DNA from: Kitasatospora aureofaciens
GTDB lineage: Bacteria; Actinomycetota; Actinomycetes; Streptomycetales; Streptomycetaceae
NCBI RefSeq assembly: GCF_001188955.3
Contig: NZ_JPRF03000032.1
Span: 423,930 to 487,929 of the forward strand
Direction of reading: 5' to 3'
DNA length: 64,000 bases
The position numbers and the translations under genes were made by a program. Below are positions 8,556 through 17,148 of the stretch, one piece after another; the stretch's first letter is position 1; every line of letters begins with the position of its first letter. The notes below the pieces were generated by a model. It saw only the letters and a list, made by a program, of their open reading frames with translations. It was not told the DNA's origin and did no database searches.

Positions 8556-9635
8556 TCAGTGCTCGTGCGGTCCGGCGCGGTGCACCGGTCCGTGGGCGTC
8601 GGCGCAGTGTTCGGCCGGGGTGTCGTCGGGGCCGGCGATCTGCAGCAGCGCGCCCGCCTCGTCCTCGCCGACGTGGTCGACCTGGAGGGTGCTGTGGGTG
8701 ATGCCGTACTCCTCCGCCAGCCGGCGCTGCAGTGCGCGCCGCACGGCGTGGCAGTCGCCGCCGGGGGTGACCAGGATGTGCGCGGACAGGGCGGGCTGGT
8801 TGGAGGTGATCTCCCAGATGTGCAGGTCGTGGATCTCCTCGACCAGCGGCTGGGTGACCAGCCGGTCGGCCACCGCGTCCGGGTCGATCCCGGCGGGTGC
8901 GGCCTCCAGGAAGATCCGCCCGGAGTCCCGGACCAGGCCGATGCCCGCCTTGAGCATCAGCGCGACCACGATCAGCGAGGCGATGGCGTCCGCCCGGACG
9001 AAGCCGGTGGTCAGCATGACCGCACCGGCCACGGCGGTGGCGATGAAGGCGTACAGGTCGGTGAGCACGTGCTGGAAGGCGCCCTCGACGTTCAGCGAGC
9101 TGCGGTTGGCCTTGGACATGCACCAGGCGGCGGCGAGGTTGACCACGATCCCGACCAGCGCGGTGACCAGCACCAGTGAGCCGGTGACCTCGGGCGGTTC
9201 GATCAGCCGGGTGATCGCCTCGTAGCCCAGCCAGGCCGACAGCACCAGCAGTGTCACGCCGTTGGCCTGCGCGGAGAGGATCTCGGCCCGCTTGAGCCCG
9301 TACGTGTAGCCGCCGCGGGCCGGGCGGGCGGCGAGCCGCATGGCGACCAGGGCGAGCACGATCGAGGCGGCGTCGGTGAGCATGTGCGCCGCGTCGGAGA
9401 TCAGGGCCAGCGACCGGGCGGCGAAGCCGACCACGACCTCGCCGGCCATGAAGACGACGATCAGGGCGAGGGCGCTGACCAGCCAGCGGCGGTCGGCATC
9501 CGCGGCGACGCCGTGCGAGTGCCCGCCGTGGCCCCCGTGCCCATGACCCCCGTGCCCGTGGCTGTGGTTGTGGCTCCGGCCGGGCGGAGTCTGGTGGTCA
9601 TGCGCATGATCATCGTGGTGCTCGTGCCCGGCCAT
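8556..9635 (-). CDS. Cation diffusion facilitator (CDF) family metal efflux protein, CzcD/ZitB-like
   Basis: 359 residues from an ATG with AGAGAGGA upstream; a 47-codon upstream extension is discarded because it lacks a ribosome site and is basic. The first 45 residues are extremely His/Gly/Asp-rich, typical of a zinc-binding entry loop. Six hydrophobic segments follow, with the metal-site pairs HMLTDA (TM2) and HVLTD (TM5), then a cytoplasmic ferredoxin-like domain with HDLHIWEI and HSTLQVDH. Expected role: proton-coupled export of Zn2+ (perhaps Co2+ or Cd2+). No metalloregulator gene is adjacent, so regulation cannot be read from context. Confidence 0.93.
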   Translation of the reverse strand: MAGHEHHDDHAHDHQTPPGRSHNHSHGHGGHGHGGHGGHSHGVAADADRRWLVSALALIVVFMAGEVVVGFAARSLALISDAAHMLTDAASIVLALVAMRLAARPARGGYTYGLKRAEILSAQANGVTLLVLSAWLGYEAITRLIEPPEVTGSLVLVTALVGIVVNLAAAWCMSKANRSSLNVEGAFQHVLTDLYAFIATAVAGAVMLTTGFVRADAIASLIVVALMLKAGIGLVRDSGRIFLEAAPAGIDPDAVADRLVTQPLVEEIHDLHIWEITSNQPALSAHILVTPGGDCHAVRRALQRRLAEEYGITHSTLQVDHVGEDEAGALLQIAGPDDTPAEHCADAHGPVHRAGPHEH

Positions 9636-9832
9636 CGAAATCCTCTCTGGACGCACGGGTGGGAGGTGGCGGGCGTGATCGCCCCGCACCCGAAGTGAAC
9701 CGCAGAATCGACAAAGATCCAAAGGCTGTACTGGTGACCGTTGTCGTTGCCGCTCAGCCGAGCGCCGCGCTGCCACTCAGCCGAGCGTCGCGGTGCCGCT
9801 CAACCGGGCACCACCGCGTCCAGCGCCGCCGC

Positions 9833-10570
9833 TCAACCGAGCACCACCGCGTCCAGCGCCGCCGCGGTGGCGGCCTGGACGAGGGCCCGCATGACCCGCA
9901 GGTCGTCGCCCTGTTCCGGGTGCCACTGCACGCCCACCGTGAACCCGGGCCCCTCGACGGCCTCCACCGTCCCGTCCGGGGCGAGGGCGCTCACCCGCAG
10001 GCCCGCGCCGAGCCGGCCGACCGCCTGGTGGTGGAACGTCGGCACCTCCAGCTCGCTCTCCGGCAGCAGCCCGCCCACCAGCGTCCCGGGCACCGGCCGC
10101 ACCACGTGGGCGCCGTAGCAACCCGGCGAACCGCCGTGGACGTCGACGTCCACGACGTCCGGCAGGTGCTGCACCAGCGTCCCGCCGCACACCACGTTCA
10201 GCACCTGCATGCCCCGGCAGATGCCCAGGACCGGCATGCCCGCCGCCAGGGCGCCGCGCAGCAGCGCGACCTCCCAGAGGTCGCGCTCCGGCGAGGCCAC
10301 GTCGGTCAACGGATGGGCCGACTCCCCGTAGTAGGCCGGGTCGATGTCCGGCCCGCCGGCGATGACGAGGGCGTCGAGCCGTGCGAGCACCTCGGGCGCG
10401 CGCTCGGGCGAGTCCGGCGGCAGCAGGACGGCGATGCCGCCGGAGCGCTGCACGTACGCGGTGTACCGCTCCGGCAGCAGGGCGACGCGACGGCCCCGCC
10501 AGTCGCTCCAACTCGCGTCCACCAGGTAGGTGCTGACACCGATGAAAGGCCTGCGATCCATGGCGGGCAT
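9833..10570 (-). CDS. Class I glutamine amidotransferase-like hydrolase (PuuD/gamma-Glu-GABA hydrolase type)
   Basis: 245 residues. Nucleophile Cys118 lies in GICRGMQV and the His217/Glu219 pair in VQWHPEQ, completing the peptidase C26 triad. Enzymes of this group remove the gamma-glutamyl group from gamma-glutamyl amines. It is divergent (146 bases) from a GlnA4-like synthetase that would make such gamma-glutamyl amides, so the pair likely forms one assimilation pathway. The first ATG (10570) sits 3 bases after GGGAGG, while the one at 10561 has better spacing; the start may be the latter. Confidence 0.88.
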   Translation of the reverse strand: MPAMDRRPFIGVSTYLVDASWSDWRGRRVALLPERYTAYVQRSGGIAVLLPPDSPERAPEVLARLDALVIAGGPDIDPAYYGESAHPLTDVASPERDLWEVALLRGALAAGMPVLGICRGMQVLNVVCGGTLVQHLPDVVDVDVHGGSPGCYGAHVVRPVPGTLVGGLLPESELEVPTFHHQAVGRLGAGLRVSALAPDGTVEAVEGPGFTVGVQWHPEQGDDLRVMRALVQAATAAALDAVVLG

Positions 10571-10716
10571 TCTCCTCCCGCACCGTCTGATACCCCGTCA
10601 ATCACGCGCGTCGGCGCGCCACACCCGCTCGCCCTCTTCCGCCCCGCAAGCCGCAGGCCGTACGGTTCGCTGTGACCGCATGATCTCGAAGAGTGATCGA
10701 GGAGGAGGGTTCCGGC

Positions 10717-12102
10717 ATGCCCGAGAACGCCGCCGCGGGATCGCGGCCCCGGCCGCCACTGACCCTGGCCGAGCTGCGCACCCTGGTGGACGCGGGCGAG
10801 GTGCACACCGTCGCGCTCGCCTTCACCGACATGCAGGGCCGCCTTCAGGGCAAACGTTTCGCCGCCCGGTTCTTCCTCGACGAGGTGGCGCAGAACGGCG
10901 CCGAGGCCTGCGACTACCTGCTGGCCGTGGACGTGGACCTCAACACCGTCGACGGCTACGCCTTCTCCTCCTGGGCCACCGGCTACGGCGACTTCGCGAT
11001 GCGCCCCGACCTCGGCACCCTGCGGCTCACCCCCTGGCAGCCCGGCACCGCCCAGGTCACCGCCGACCTGGCCCGGCACGGCGGCCACCCGGTGGACGCC
11101 GCCCCGCGCCAGCTGCTGCGCCGCCAGATCGCCCGGCTCGCCGAGTACGGACTGGCCGCGGACATCGGCACCGAACTGGAGTTCCTGGTCTTCCGCGACA
11201 CCTACGAGCAGGCCTGGCTGGGCGGTTACCGCGGCCTGACCCCGGCCAACCTCTACAACGTCGACTACTCGATGCTCGGCACCGCCCGGGTCGAGCCGCT
11301 GCTGTCCCGGATCCGCAACGAGATGGCCGGCGCCGGGCTGACCGTCGAGTCCGCCAAGGGCGAGTGCAACCTCGGCCAGCACGAGATCGCCTTCCGGTAC
11401 GCCGACGCCCTCACCACCTGCGACCAGCACAGCGTCTACAAGACCGGGGCCAAGGAGATCGCCGCCCAGCAGGGCTGCGCACTCACCTTCATGGCCAAGT
11501 ACGACGAGCGCGAGGGCAACAGCTGCCACATCCACCTGTCGCTGCGCGACGCCGTCGGCGCCCCCGCCTTCGCCGACCGGGACGGCCGGATGACCGACAC
11601 CATGCGCCACTTCCTGGCCGGGCAGCTCGTCGCACTGCGCGAGTTCAGCCTGCTGTACGCGCCGAACATCAACTCCTACAAGCGCTACCGCCCCGGCTCC
11701 TTCGCCCCGACGGCCGTCGCCTGGGGCCGGGACAACCGCACCTGCGCCTACCGGGTGGTCGGCCACGGCCCGGGCCTGCGGATGGAGAACCGGGTGCCCG
11801 GCGGCGACGTCAACCCGTACCTCGCGGTGGCCGGGATGATCGCGGCCGGCCTGCACGGCCTGCAGCGCAAGCTCGACCTGCCCACGCCCTGCCTGGGCAA
11901 CGCCTACGCGGTGGAGGAGTACGCCCGGGTGCCCGGATCGCTGCGCGAGGCCGCCGAGTTGTGGGCGGGCAGCGAGCTGGCCCGGACGGCCTTCGGGGAC
12001 GACGTGGTCGAGCACTACCTGAACATGGCCCGGGTCGAGCAGGCCGCCTACGACGGGGCCGTCACCGACTGGGAGCGCTACCGGTCCTTCGAACGGATGT
12101 GA
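10717..12102 (+). CDS. glnA4: Glutamine synthetase-like gamma-glutamyl-amine ligase (GlnA4-type)
   Basis: 461 residues from the ATG at 10717, which follows GAGGAGGAGG at ideal spacing; an upstream GTG overlaps that site and is rejected. It has the glutamine synthetase fold: GTELEF metal ligands near residue 151, the KGECNLGQHE loop, NSCHIHLSL near 268 and the KRYRPGSF ATP loop near 322. Streptomyces carry GS-like enzymes that glutamylate polyamines (GlnA3) or ethanolamine (GlnA4). I assign GlnA4 from local gene order as I remember it and from the divergent gamma-glutamyl hydrolase, not from active-site residues. It ends four bases before the aldehyde dehydrogenase remnant. Confidence 0.8.
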   Translation: MPENAAAGSRPRPPLTLAELRTLVDAGEVHTVALAFTDMQGRLQGKRFAARFFLDEVAQNGAEACDYLLAVDVDLNTVDGYAFSSWATGYGDFAMRPDLGTLRLTPWQPGTAQVTADLARHGGHPVDAAPRQLLRRQIARLAEYGLAADIGTELEFLVFRDTYEQAWLGGYRGLTPANLYNVDYSMLGTARVEPLLSRIRNEMAGAGLTVESAKGECNLGQHEIAFRYADALTTCDQHSVYKTGAKEIAAQQGCALTFMAKYDEREGNSCHIHLSLRDAVGAPAFADRDGRMTDTMRHFLAGQLVALREFSLLYAPNINSYKRYRPGSFAPTAVAWGRDNRTCAYRVVGHGPGLRMENRVPGGDVNPYLAVAGMIAAGLHGLQRKLDLPTPCLGNAYAVEEYARVPGSLREAAELWAGSELARTAFGDDVVEHYLNMARVEQAAYDGAVTDWERYRSFERM

Positions 12103-12105
12103 GGC

Positions 12106-12333
12106 ATGACGGACTCGCCGGGCAGCGCCGTCCGCAACCCCGCCACCGGGGACCTGGTGGAGCACGCGGCCGGCGGGGTCGAGCGCCTGACCGGACGCCG
12201 GATGCCGGTGGCCGGCGGCCTGGACGTGACCTTCCACGAAGCGGTCGGCGTGGGGGCGGGCCGGGAACCGGGGCCGGACGCGCTGCGCCACTTCACCGAG
12301 ACCGAGAACGTCTTCATCCACAGCGAGGAGTGA
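12106..12333 (+). pseudogene. Internally deleted aldehyde dehydrogenase remnant
   Basis: 75 codons, ATG three bases after the synthetase stop. The first part reads VRNPATGDLV, like the start of aldehyde dehydrogenases. The last 25 residues read GREPGPDALRHFTETENVFI, like their C-terminal tail (GRExG..L..[FY]TETKxV). About 400 codons, including the NAD fold and the catalytic Cys/Glu, are absent. The simplest reading is a large in-frame deletion that left a short open frame. An aldehyde dehydrogenase is expected after a gamma-glutamyl-amine ligase, since oxidation of the glutamylated aldehyde is the next step. A small protein of unknown function cannot be excluded. Confidence 0.55.
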
Positions 12334-12340
12334 CAGTCCG

Positions 12341-13141
12341 ATGAGCGCCAGTCCGAGGAGCGACAACGACGTCGTCTGCCGCCGTCTGGTCGGCCGCACC
12401 GCCGTGGTCACCGGCGCGGGCAGCGGGATCGGCCTGGCGGCCGCCCGCCGACTGGCCTCCGAGGGCGCCAAGGTGGTCTGCGCGGACCTGGACGAGCAGA
12501 CCGGGCGGGCGGCCGCCAAGGAGGTCGGCGGGCTGTTCGTGCACACCGACGTCACCGACCCGTACATGGTCGAGGCGCTGTTCGACGAGGCGTACGAGAC
12601 CTACGGCAGCGTGGACGTCGCCTTCAACAATGCGGGCATCTCACCGCCGGAGGACGACTCGATCCTGACCACCGGCCTGGACGCCTGGCGCAAGGTCCAG
12701 GACGTCAACCTGACCTCGGTCTACCTGTGCTGCAAGGCCGCGCTGCCGTACATGCGCCGGCACGGACGCGGCTCGATCATCAACACCGCCAGCTTCGTGG
12801 CCCGGATGGGCGCGGCGACCTCGCAGATCTCGTACACCGCCTCCAAGGGCGGGGTGCTGGCGATGTCCCGCGAGCTGGGCGTGCAGTTCGCCCGGGAGGG
12901 GATCCGGGTGAACGCGCTGTCGCCCGGGCCGGTGGACACCCCGCTGCTGCGGGAGCTGTTCGCCGAGGACCCGGAGCGGGCGGCCCGCCGGCTGGTGCAC
13001 ATCCCGCTCGGCCGGTTCGCCAGGGCCGAGGAGATCGCCGCCGCGGTGGCCTTCCTGGCGAGCGACGACTCCTCGTTCATCACCGCGAGCGAGTTCCTGG
13101 TGGACGGCGGCATCTCCGGGGCGTACGTCACCCCGCTGTAG
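12341..13141 (+). CDS. SDR-family NAD(P)-dependent oxidoreductase
   Basis: 266 residues; the ATG is 7 bases after the preceding frame. Classical short-chain dehydrogenase: TGAGSGIG near residues 24-31 (cofactor loop), NNAG near 96-99, catalytic Ser151, Tyr165 and Lys169, and a PG..DTP motif after the active site. Asp49 at the end of strand 2 (CADLDE) favours NAD(H). It sits in the glnA4 operon after the damaged aldehyde dehydrogenase, so it may oxidise or reduce the amino-alcohol/aldehyde intermediates of that pathway; this is inference from position. Often annotated as FabG-like. Confidence 0.88.
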   Translation: MSASPRSDNDVVCRRLVGRTAVVTGAGSGIGLAAARRLASEGAKVVCADLDEQTGRAAAKEVGGLFVHTDVTDPYMVEALFDEAYETYGSVDVAFNNAGISPPEDDSILTTGLDAWRKVQDVNLTSVYLCCKAALPYMRRHGRGSIINTASFVARMGAATSQISYTASKGGVLAMSRELGVQFAREGIRVNALSPGPVDTPLLRELFAEDPERAARRLVHIPLGRFARAEEIAAAVAFLASDDSSFITASEFLVDGGISGAYVTPL

Positions 13142-13264
13142 GTGGTCGGCACCGGTGGCCGCACTGGGTCGCCGGTGGCTTCTCACCGTAATCTCATCGA
13201 AAACCCGCGGAATACCCGGCTGCGCTGATTTCGCGTTTATCCGGCTACCTTTACATTCTTTGCT

Positions 13265-14395
13265 GTGAGTGAGCAGATCCCCGCCGGGTGGTACCCGGAC
13301 CCGAAGGACACCACCAGCGACCCGAGACCGCAGCGCTGGTGGGACGGCAAGGGCTGGACGGCCGACACCCGGCCCGCACCCTCGGACGCCCCGCAGCCGG
13401 AGTCCTCGGCCGCCGCGGCACCGGGGCCGGAGACGTCGGAGCAGCCCAGGGTGCTGGAGGGCGAGGTCCTGGACAGCGGGCCGACGGTCCGCTACCCGGA
13501 GCCGCCGCCCTTCGGCACGGCGTACGGAGCACCCGCCCAGCCGCCGCGCAAGGCCTGGCGCAAGCCCTCCCGGCTGGTGGTGGCCACCGCCGTGGCCGCC
13601 GTGCTGGGCCTGGGCGCCGGCTCGGGAATCACCTACCTGGTGATGGACGGCAAGCACGACGGCGGCTCGCAGCGCAGCGCCGCCCGGGCCCAGCCGGCGC
13701 CGAACGACGGCGGCGGCGGGCTGTTCGGCTTCCCGGGCCTCGGCGGCGGCAACGGCAAGGGCGGCGGGAACGGCGGCGGTGGCGGGAACGGCGGCGGGAA
13801 GGCCAGGCCGGGCGCCAACAAGGCGATCGACATGGTGAACGGCCTCACCCTGCCCGTCCCCTCCGGCTGGCAGGGCGGGACCACCGACAACGGCTACGCC
13901 GGTCTCACCATCGGCGACTACAAGTGCCCGGACGGCTCCGACAAGTGCACCCTCGGCGGGGTGAACACCGGCCGGATCGACGGCGGCGGCACGGACGCCC
14001 AGGCAGCGGCCAAGGCGGACATCGACAAGGCCGCCAAGGACGCCTACGGCGACATCACCGGGCACCAGGAGCTCAAGTCCGAGGCCGTGAAGGTCAACGG
14101 CAAGGACGGCTACCTGGTGCGCTGGAAGGTCGATGCGGCCAAGGGCAACAACGGCTACGTGGAGACCGTGGTCTTCCCGTCCAGCGACGGCAAGAACCTG
14201 GTCTCGGTGCACTTCGGCTTCGACATCGCCGACAAGGCGCCGGACGTCGGGGTGATGGACACCATCGTCAAGGGCATCGCCGACTTCAAGGGCAAGATCC
14301 CGGGCCTCCCGGGCATGCCGGGCTCCGGCTCCGGCGGCTCCGGTTCCGGGGCAGGCGGCAGCAGCCCCGACGGCTCCGGCACCGAGAGCACCTGA
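13265..14395 (+). CDS. DUF2510 domain membrane protein with extracytoplasmic C-terminal domain
   Basis: 376 residues from a GTG. Residues 6-35 form the DUF2510 motif (PAGWYPDP...RWWDGKGWT), followed by a Pro/Ala-rich linker, one membrane segment at about 103-127, a Gly-rich spacer (about 155-180) and a 170-residue globular extracytoplasmic part, ending in a Gly/Ser tail. The architecture is common in actinobacteria; the function is unknown. No ribosome site precedes the GTG; a TACATT -10-like element at 13253-13258 would put the transcript start at about the GTG, so the mRNA is probably leaderless. A large hairpin follows the gene. Confidence 0.8.
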   Translation: MSEQIPAGWYPDPKDTTSDPRPQRWWDGKGWTADTRPAPSDAPQPESSAAAAPGPETSEQPRVLEGEVLDSGPTVRYPEPPPFGTAYGAPAQPPRKAWRKPSRLVVATAVAAVLGLGAGSGITYLVMDGKHDGGSQRSAARAQPAPNDGGGGLFGFPGLGGGNGKGGGNGGGGGNGGGKARPGANKAIDMVNGLTLPVPSGWQGGTTDNGYAGLTIGDYKCPDGSDKCTLGGVNTGRIDGGGTDAQAAAKADIDKAAKDAYGDITGHQELKSEAVKVNGKDGYLVRWKVDAAKGNNGYVETVVFPSSDGKNLVSVHFGFDIADKAPDVGVMDTIVKGIADFKGKIPGLPGMPGSGSGGSGSGAGGSSPDGSGTEST

Positions 14396-14414
14396 GCCCC
14401 CCGCTCCTCACACC

Positions 14415-14456
14415 GCGACGGCCCACCGGGAGGAACTCCTCCGGGTGGGCCGTCGC
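14415..14456. terminator. Hairpin terminator between DUF2510 gene and LPMO gene
   Basis: 20-base arms (14415-14434 and 14437-14456) with one internal mismatch, located 19 bases after the DUF2510 gene and 86 bases from the convergent LPMO stop. Confidence 0.75.
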
Positions 14457-14542
14457 CGTTCGTCGGGGCGTGTCCTGGGGTGCGAGGGCCACGGAACCGG
14501 ACCGGACGGGGGTGGGCCGGCCCGGCTCCGCGTCGTCCGGCG

Positions 14543-15463
14543 TCAGGAGTCGCGTCGAACAGCCTCGATGCGACGGCGCCGGAGCACCATGCCGGCCCAG
14601 CCGACGCCGAGCGCGGCGGCACCGGCGAGCAGCAGCGGACCGGTGGCGGAGGTGCCGGCCACGGCCGCGGAGCTGGTCGGGAGCGGCTGGCCGGCCGGGG
14701 CGTTCGCGTCCCCGCCGTGGCCGTGGTGGGCGACCGTGGACTTGGCGGCGTCGGCGGCGATCTGGGCGTCGCCGGGCCCGGCCGGGGCGGCGAGCGAGGA
14801 GACGGCCGGGGCACCGGCGGCGCCGGCCGCGCCGAAGTCCACGTCGGAGCAGCTGTAGAACGCCTCCGGGCTGTCGCTGCGCTGCCAGACCGTGTAGAGC
14901 AGCTGGCGGCCGGTGCGCTGCGGCAGGGTGCCCGAGTAGGTGTAGTACCCGTTGACGGCGGTGCGGTCGACCTGCGCCTGGGCCACCGGGGTCGGGTCGA
15001 GGTCGGACCACTTCAGCGGCTTGGTGGGGTCGTAGCTCGGCTTGGTGATGTAGACGGTCTGGGTGCCCACGTGCGGCGCGGTGGTGCGGAACTGGAAGGT
15101 GAACTTGCCCGCGCTGACCGGGGTGGCCGGCCAGTCGGTGCGCGGCCAGTCCAGGGCCGCGTACTTGTCGCGGTTGGCCGAGCAGAGCCTGCCGTCCGGG
15201 ATCAGCGCCTGGTGGTTGCCGTTGGCGTTGGCGATGTTGACCTCGTTCCAGTCGTACAGCGGCTGGGTGCCGCCGGCGGCGACGAGGTCCTTGCAGACCT
15301 GGGACACCGGGTGCTCGGGGCCCTCGGCGTAGCAGGCGGCGATCCGGCTGACCGGGCCGGTCATGGTGCCGTGGGCGGCGGCGGTGCCGGCGGTGGCCGC
15401 GGCCACCGCGAGGACGGCGGCGCCGACGGCGCCGACGGACAGGGCGCTTCGCTTGATGGACAT
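14543..15463 (-). CDS. AA10 lytic polysaccharide monooxygenase with C-terminal membrane anchor
   Basis: 306 residues from an ATG with GAGGAG 10 bases upstream. A Sec signal peptide ends at TAAA, leaving His as the first residue of the mature enzyme (HGTMTGP), which together with the His in TTAPHVGTQ forms the copper histidine brace of AA10 enzymes. The catalytic domain (about 170 residues) should oxidatively cleave chitin or cellulose. A Pro/Ala linker with a His/Gly patch leads to a C-terminal hydrophobic segment followed by RRRR, so the enzyme is held at the membrane rather than released. A perfect LPxTG/LAxTG sortase box is not present (only LPTSS). Convergent with the DUF2510 gene. Confidence 0.9.
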   Translation of the reverse strand: MSIKRSALSVGAVGAAVLAVAAATAGTAAAHGTMTGPVSRIAACYAEGPEHPVSQVCKDLVAAGGTQPLYDWNEVNIANANGNHQALIPDGRLCSANRDKYAALDWPRTDWPATPVSAGKFTFQFRTTAPHVGTQTVYITKPSYDPTKPLKWSDLDPTPVAQAQVDRTAVNGYYTYSGTLPQRTGRQLLYTVWQRSDSPEAFYSCSDVDFGAAGAAGAPAVSSLAAPAGPGDAQIAADAAKSTVAHHGHGGDANAPAGQPLPTSSAAVAGTSATGPLLLAGAAALGVGWAGMVLRRRRIEAVRRDS

Positions 15464-15687
15464 GGGGTGGGGACTCCTCGGCCGTCGTTCCGGGCGGGTG
15501 TGGGGGAGCGGACACGCCTGCCCGTTCGGGGGCCGCCGGCCCGGATCGCGGACCCCCGGCCAGAGCGTAGGATTGGTCTGGACCATAAGGCAATAGCCGT
15601 GCACCGGGCGGTTGTTGACGGCACGTCTGCTCGGAACAGCGCAAAGGCCCGACGGAACACCCGGGTCAGGTGTTCCATCGGGCCCGC

Positions 15688-15833
15688 TTAAGGCTGTCGA
15701 AAGGTCGGCCAGAAGTTCGGGTTGCCGTTGATCGTCCCCGCCTGGACGATCTCGCCGCCCTGGATGAGTTGCCGTGGACCGTCATGTCCCTGAGTTCGTT
15801 GTGGACCACGGCGGCTGCCCGGGGGTAGGGCAC
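15688..15833 (-). pseudogene. Frameshifted remnant of a small 'VxQAGxINGxxxF'-type protein
   Basis: Reading leftward, one frame gives VVHNELRDMTVHGN and a second, shifted by one base, gives LIQGGEIVQAGTINGNPNF and then a stop. Restoring one base near 15767 joins them into one sequence of the kind seen in short actinobacterial proteins with repeated 'vhG.vvQagtI.Gg..f' motifs. A GTG at 15833 would start a product of about 49 residues. The gene begins beyond the stop of the deaminase/aldolase gene (15848) on the same strand. The family's function is unknown to me, and a sequencing error would look the same. Confidence 0.4.
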
Positions 15834-15847
15834 GGTCCGACGGCCGG

Positions 15848-17059
15848 TCAGAGGAACGTCCTTCCCTCACCCCGGTAGGTGGGGACGCTCCGGACGACCC
15901 GGTCCCCCTCGATCAGGTGCAGTTCGGCGAAGCGCTCGCACAGCTCGCCCGCCTTGGCGTGCCGGAACCAGACCCGGTCGCCGATCAGCAGGTCGTCGGC
16001 GGCCGGGCCGATCAGCGGGGTCTGCACCTCGCCCGCGCCCTCCATCGGGTCGTAGTGCAGCCCCGCCGGAAGGTAGGGCACCGGTGAGCGGTCCGGTCCG
16101 GCGGCGCCGGAGGCCGGGTAGCCGCCGCCGAGCACCGTCACCACCCCGACCCCGGGGCGGCGCACCACCGGCTGGCCGAACAGCGCGGCCGGCCGGCCCC
16201 GGAAGGAGCGGTAGTTGTCGAAGAGCTGCGGCGCGTAGAGCCCGGAGCCGGCGGCGACCTCGGTGACGGCGCGCTCGGCCACGGTGGACTCCACGCTGCC
16301 GGTGCCGCCGCCGTTGACGAACTCCAGCTCGACCACCTGCCGCAGCCGCCGGACCACCGCCGCGCGCCGCTCGGCCAGCTCGGTCCGGGACCGGGCCTGC
16401 ATCAGCCGGATCAGCTGCGAGCGCACCGGCCGCCCCGGCACCCGGTCGCCCACCCCGGCGACGTGCCCCTCGTACGCCATCAGGCCGACCACCCGGAAAC
16501 CCCGGCGCCGCTGGACGAATTCGGCGAAGGCGCCCAGCTCCTCGGGAGTGCGCAGCGGCGAGCGCCGGGCGCCCACCCGGACCCGCCCGCCGAGCAGGTG
16601 CAGCGCGGTGTCCAGCTCCAGGCAGACCCGCACCTCGGCGTCGCCGGAGCGGGCCTTGTCGATCAGGTCCAGCTGGGCCGGGTCGTCCAGCACGACGGTG
16701 ACCCGGCGGGCCAGCTCCGGGTCGGCCGTCAGCTCGGCGTAGCCGGCCCGGTCGGTGGAGGGATAGGCGAGCAGCACGTCGCGCACGCCGGTACGGGCCA
16801 GCCAGAGCGACTCGTCGAGGGTGAAGCTCATCACCCCGGCGAAGCCGTCCACGGCCAGTACCCGTTCCAGCAGCGCCCGGCAGCGCAGCGACTTGCTGGC
16901 CACCCGGATCGGCTTGCCGCCCGCCCGGCGCACCAGGTCGGCGGCGTTGGCGTCGAAGGCGGCGAGGTCCACCACGGCCACCGGGCCGTCCAGGTGGGCG
17001 GTGGCCCGGTCGTACCGGTGCCGGTCGGATACCGGAGTGCGGGTGACGAGGATGACCAT
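15848..17059 (-). CDS. PLP-dependent amino acid deaminase/aldolase (alanine racemase N-terminal fold)
   Basis: 403 residues, ATG start without a ribosome site, possibly leaderless. The N-terminal alanine-racemase TIM barrel carries the PLP lysine at about residue 56 (RVASKSLRC). The C-terminal part has the D-threonine aldolase/D-serine dehydratase-like motifs, VNGGGTGS for phosphate binding and a late HLIEGDRVV strand region. Related enzymes act on D-3-hydroxyamino acids; the substrate here is unknown. The gene is divergent from the SseB-like gene across 89 bases. Confidence 0.85.
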   Translation of the reverse strand: MVILVTRTPVSDRHRYDRATAHLDGPVAVVDLAAFDANAADLVRRAGGKPIRVASKSLRCRALLERVLAVDGFAGVMSFTLDESLWLARTGVRDVLLAYPSTDRAGYAELTADPELARRVTVVLDDPAQLDLIDKARSGDAEVRVCLELDTALHLLGGRVRVGARRSPLRTPEELGAFAEFVQRRRGFRVVGLMAYEGHVAGVGDRVPGRPVRSQLIRLMQARSRTELAERRAAVVRRLRQVVELEFVNGGGTGSVESTVAERAVTEVAAGSGLYAPQLFDNYRSFRGRPAALFGQPVVRRPGVGVVTVLGGGYPASGAAGPDRSPVPYLPAGLHYDPMEGAGEVQTPLIGPAADDLLIGDRVWFRHAKAGELCERFAELHLIEGDRVVRSVPTYRGEGRTFL

Positions 17060-17148
17060 GCGCGCAGGGTGCCACAGGGGGCTACCGGTGGGTAGAGGGT
17101 GTGCGGGGAAATGGGAGCGGCGGTTCGAGGTGGCATAGGGTCGGCCGG

